Shown here piece after piece: positions 13,355 to 15,399 of a DNA stretch of 15,399 nucleotides. The translations under genes and the position numbers were made by a program. The notes under the pieces were generated by a model that worked only from the letters and a program-made list of their open reading frames with translations, was not told where the DNA came from and searched no databases. The stretch lies in the NCBI GenBank assembly GCA_041687115.1, contig JAWLCP010000061.1, positions 1 through 15,399 of the forward strand. Direction: 5' to 3'. Source of the stretch: SKLM01 sp041687115 (GTDB lineage Bacteria > Chloroflexota > Anaerolineae > B4-G1). Each line of letters begins with the position of its first letter. The stretch's first letter is position 1.

Positions 13355-15399
13355 TCACCAGCCCAATCTCCGCAGCAGACTCTCCCACAGCGACGGGCCA
13401 GGGCTCAAGCCATTCTCCCGATCCCGGATCTCGATCATGTACTCGACCAGACCGGGATACACCCGCTCGTAGTCTGTGTGCCACCACTGCCCCGTTGGAC
13501 CCAGGGTGAACGGGCAGCTCGCCCAGAAATAGTGATCCTTGCTGGCCTCCCCGTCGTACCACGTGACGGCATAGACGAGCGTCTGCGTAGATGCTGAGGC
13601 CTCGTCGCCGCAGTACCACTCGCTGACAACGAGCGGGATTACCTGATCCCGCTTCTTGAGGAGGTGGTACAGGTAGCGGTAGCGGAAGTTCATGTTGCCG
13701 GCTCCCTCGACCTCGGGAGAGCCGGGAATCGTCTGCCCCCAGCCGCTCGTGGGATCGTGGGTGTCGAACGTCCCTTCGTGCAGCGCCATGATGTGCCCGC
13801 CCTCCTTCGCGCGGGCAAACACCCCCGTCTCCACCATCGCCTCCATCTCGTCCCACTCGGGCGTCCCGGCGTTCAAGGAGAACAGGGCCAGCTTGAGGCC
13901 GTATCGCTCCGCCTTCTCCATGCACTTGATCATCAGCTCGGCCAGCCGCTGGTAGCCGTCGGCACCCGGTGGATCGGGCTCGTTGGCCACCTCCCAGTAC
14001 GCCACCACCCCTCGCAACCGCGCGTCGTAAGTGAGCTTGTTGAGGATCAGGGACAACAGCCCATTGGCCATCTCGTCGAGATCCGTGTTCGGATGCTCCA
14101 CGTTCGGACATCCCTCCAGCTCAAACGCGCTCACCCGAGCGAGGACGATCGTCTCGGGGCTCCCTTCCTTCACCCCGGCCAGCCATCCCAGATCGTCGAC
14201 CGCCTTGACCACGGAGAAGCGCGTTCCACCGGCCACCAGGTCCTCGCTGAACGCCCCGACCCGGTTCGGCAGGATCGAGTGGACGCCGATCCGGCTCCCC
14301 CGGTCGATGGTCGGGTACGGCCACCCGGACGGGTCGCCGCCGCCGTCGACCGCCGCCAATCGGACCCCGTCCCAATACGCGTGGTTGTACTGATAGGCCC
14401 ACGACGTCGTCGAACGGAGGAAGACGGTCACGCGGTGCGTCTGCGCCTCGACCTCCACCTCGGGGACCGGGTGGAAGCAGTTGTAGATGTGCGCCCCTGC
14501 ACCCCACTCCACGCTGTCGGCGTAGGGGTCGACGCCGCCCGTGGGGTCAATTCCCACCGAGAAGGTGAAGTTGCGCCACTCCTCATCGGGGGCCTCTCCC
14601 TCCAACCTGAAGCCGCACTCGTAGCCCGGCCCCTCGCTCCAAAGGGGATCGCCCGGATTGTCCCCGTCGTGCCAGTTGCTCCAGGCGTGCGCCCAGGCCG
14701 AGAGCCTCAGCCGCGTCCCCGGCGCCACATCCACCTGCTGGAGCAGTCCGGCATCGTGCTTGCTGTACCGCGTGGAGACCTCGAGACCCCTCGAGCCGCT
14801 GTACACCCGGCGCGGCTCCTCTGTTTCCAAGACCGCTCCCACGCTGGGCTCCACCCAGGTCGCGGAGCCCTCCCGGAACCACGCCAGCCAGCCTGGAGGT
14901 CTGACGACCCTCCCTCTGTCCTCTTCGCGCGCGCCGCCGTCATCCCGATAGGCTGCCGCGCGGTGGGTTCCCGTCTCTTCCGTCCAGCTCACCTCGAACC
15001 CGCCGTTCTGCAGCAGGTTCTCCTCATCGGGAATCGGGGTGGCCCGCGGCGTCGGGGTTGGCGTCGGCCTGGGGTCCTTGCGCACCAGCGGAAGCATGAT
15101 CCTGTGCCCGGAGAAGAGGCCTTTGACGACCAGCGGCAGCGCCACCCGATAGCCGCTGCGCGCTCGCACGACCACGTCGTCGACGAACGCCCCGCGACCT
15201 CCGCCCCCGTCCCCGTCGCTGACGAAGTGAAAGGCAATCCATACGCCCTCCCCCTTCCCTCTCCCTTCGTCCAGCGACATCACGCCCCTCGACCATGCGT
15301 CGATCGCACCCGACACATACTTGCAGGTGGCGTTCTGGAGGTCATCCTCGGCGGGCAACACGCACCAGCCGAACCAGTCGCCTTCCTCCGGCGCGGAAT
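13355..15399 (-). CDS. Secreted modular glycoside hydrolase, clan GH-A-like (5' partial)
   Basis: The gene runs off the right edge; about 680 C-terminal residues are visible and the N-terminus is missing. The GTG at 15361 is not the start: residues encoded before it ('EEGDWFGWC') continue the homology to the neighbouring protein. Order, counting from the codon at 15361: end of the MAM-like module (1-68), two successive 'LPLV' junction segments (74-78 and 90-93), Thr-Pro linker (98-111), the second beta-sandwich module (117-337), then a hydrolase domain (about 345-668). The hydrolase has 'YWEVANEPDPPG' with candidate acid/base Glu (codon 13979-13981) and 'PLVVSEWYCG' with candidate nucleophile Glu (codon 13619-13621), 120 residues apart, as in TIM-barrel clan GH-A enzymes such as GH5 or GH39. 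It probably cleaves an extracellular polysaccharide; substrate and exact GH family are not readable. The next gene encodes its hydrolase-free paralogue. Confidence 0.82.
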   Translation of the reverse strand, partial: SAPEEGDWFGWCVLPAEDDLQNATCKYVSGAIDAWSRGVMSLDEGRGKGEGVWIAFHFVSDGDGGGGRGAFVDDVVVRARSGYRVALPLVVKGLFSGHRIMLPLVRKDPRPTPTPTPRATPIPDEENLLQNGGFEVSWTEETGTHRAAAYRDDGGAREEDRGRVVRPPGWLAWFREGSATWVEPSVGAVLETEEPRRVYSGSRGLEVSTRYSKHDAGLLQQVDVAPGTRLRLSAWAHAWSNWHDGDNPGDPLWSEGPGYECGFRLEGEAPDEEWRNFTFSVGIDPTGGVDPYADSVEWGAGAHIYNCFHPVPEVEVEAQTHRVTVFLRSTTSWAYQYNHAYWDGVRLAAVDGGGDPSGWPYPTIDRGSRIGVHSILPNRVGAFSEDLVAGGTRFSVVKAVDDLGWLAGVKEGSPETIVLARVSAFELEGCPNVEHPNTDLDEMANGLLSLILNKLTYDARLRGVVAYWEVANEPDPPGADGYQRLAELMIKCMEKAERYGLKLALFSLNAGTPEWDEMEAMVETGVFARAKEGGHIMALHEGTFDTHDPTSGWGQTIPGSPEVEGAGNMNFRYRYLYHLLKKRDQVIPLVVSEWYCGDEASASTQTLVYAVTWYDGEASKDHYFWASCPFTLGPTGQWWHTDYERVYPGLVEYMIEIRDRENGLSPGPSLWESLLRRLGW

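Noticed and set aside
1..15399. CRISPR array, tRNA, insertion sequence, phage or defence system
   Set aside because: I saw no regularly spaced repeats, tRNA-like cloverleaf, transposase or integrase motifs, or known defence gene; all long frames are accounted for by housekeeping or surface-protein genes.

Overview
The window is GC-rich and gene-dense, and reads as a bacterial chromosome, most likely Chloroflexota (Anaerolineae-like). That placement is an inference. It rests on secreted proteins with an 'LPLxxRxxPTPTPT' junction before a Thr-Pro linker, an acyl-CoA mutase large subunit without its B12 domain, an active-type PHP DNA polymerase, and paired phosphofructokinases. No tRNA, rRNA, CRISPR array, insertion sequence, integrase or phage gene is visible. 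Protein-coding genes fill nearly everything; the largest gap is 233 bp.

Layout. (a) 1-617, plus strand: the C-terminal end of a probably secreted protein, closed by a strong hairpin (664-698) shared with the convergent rocD. (b) 718-1929, minus: rocD, ornithine aminotransferase. (c) 1930-2162: a divergent intergenic region with a candidate promoter for each neighbour; the dnaE promoter lies so close to the ATG that its mRNA should be almost leaderless. (d) 2163-8179, plus: dnaE, then a PPi-type phosphofructokinase (pfp), then an ATP-type phosphofructokinase (pfkA) with an unusual Asn in the nucleotide loop. (e) 8201-15399, minus, read from right to left: the 3' part of a secreted clan GH-A-like glycoside hydrolase, a paralogous secreted protein with the same non-catalytic modules but no hydrolase domain, uppP, a PstS-like lipoprotein, and an isobutyryl-CoA-mutase-type large subunit (icmA). 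The two gene blocks converge with only 21 bp between stop codons.

How the genes fit together. The dnaE-pfp-pfkA block joins the replicative polymerase to the committed step of glycolysis, with one reversible PPi-using enzyme and one probably allosteric enzyme. The minus block combines cell-surface carbohydrate handling, envelope lipid-carrier recycling (UppP), an anion-binding-type lipoprotein and a B12-dependent carbon-skeleton mutase; these look like neighbours, not a pathway. I see no clear new defence or mobile system. The most notable signals are the substrate-pocket residues of the mutase (Phe86/Gln204), the tandem PFKs with different phosphoryl-donor signatures, the duplicated surface module, the leaderless-type dnaE promoter, and the degenerate PstS-like lipoprotein.
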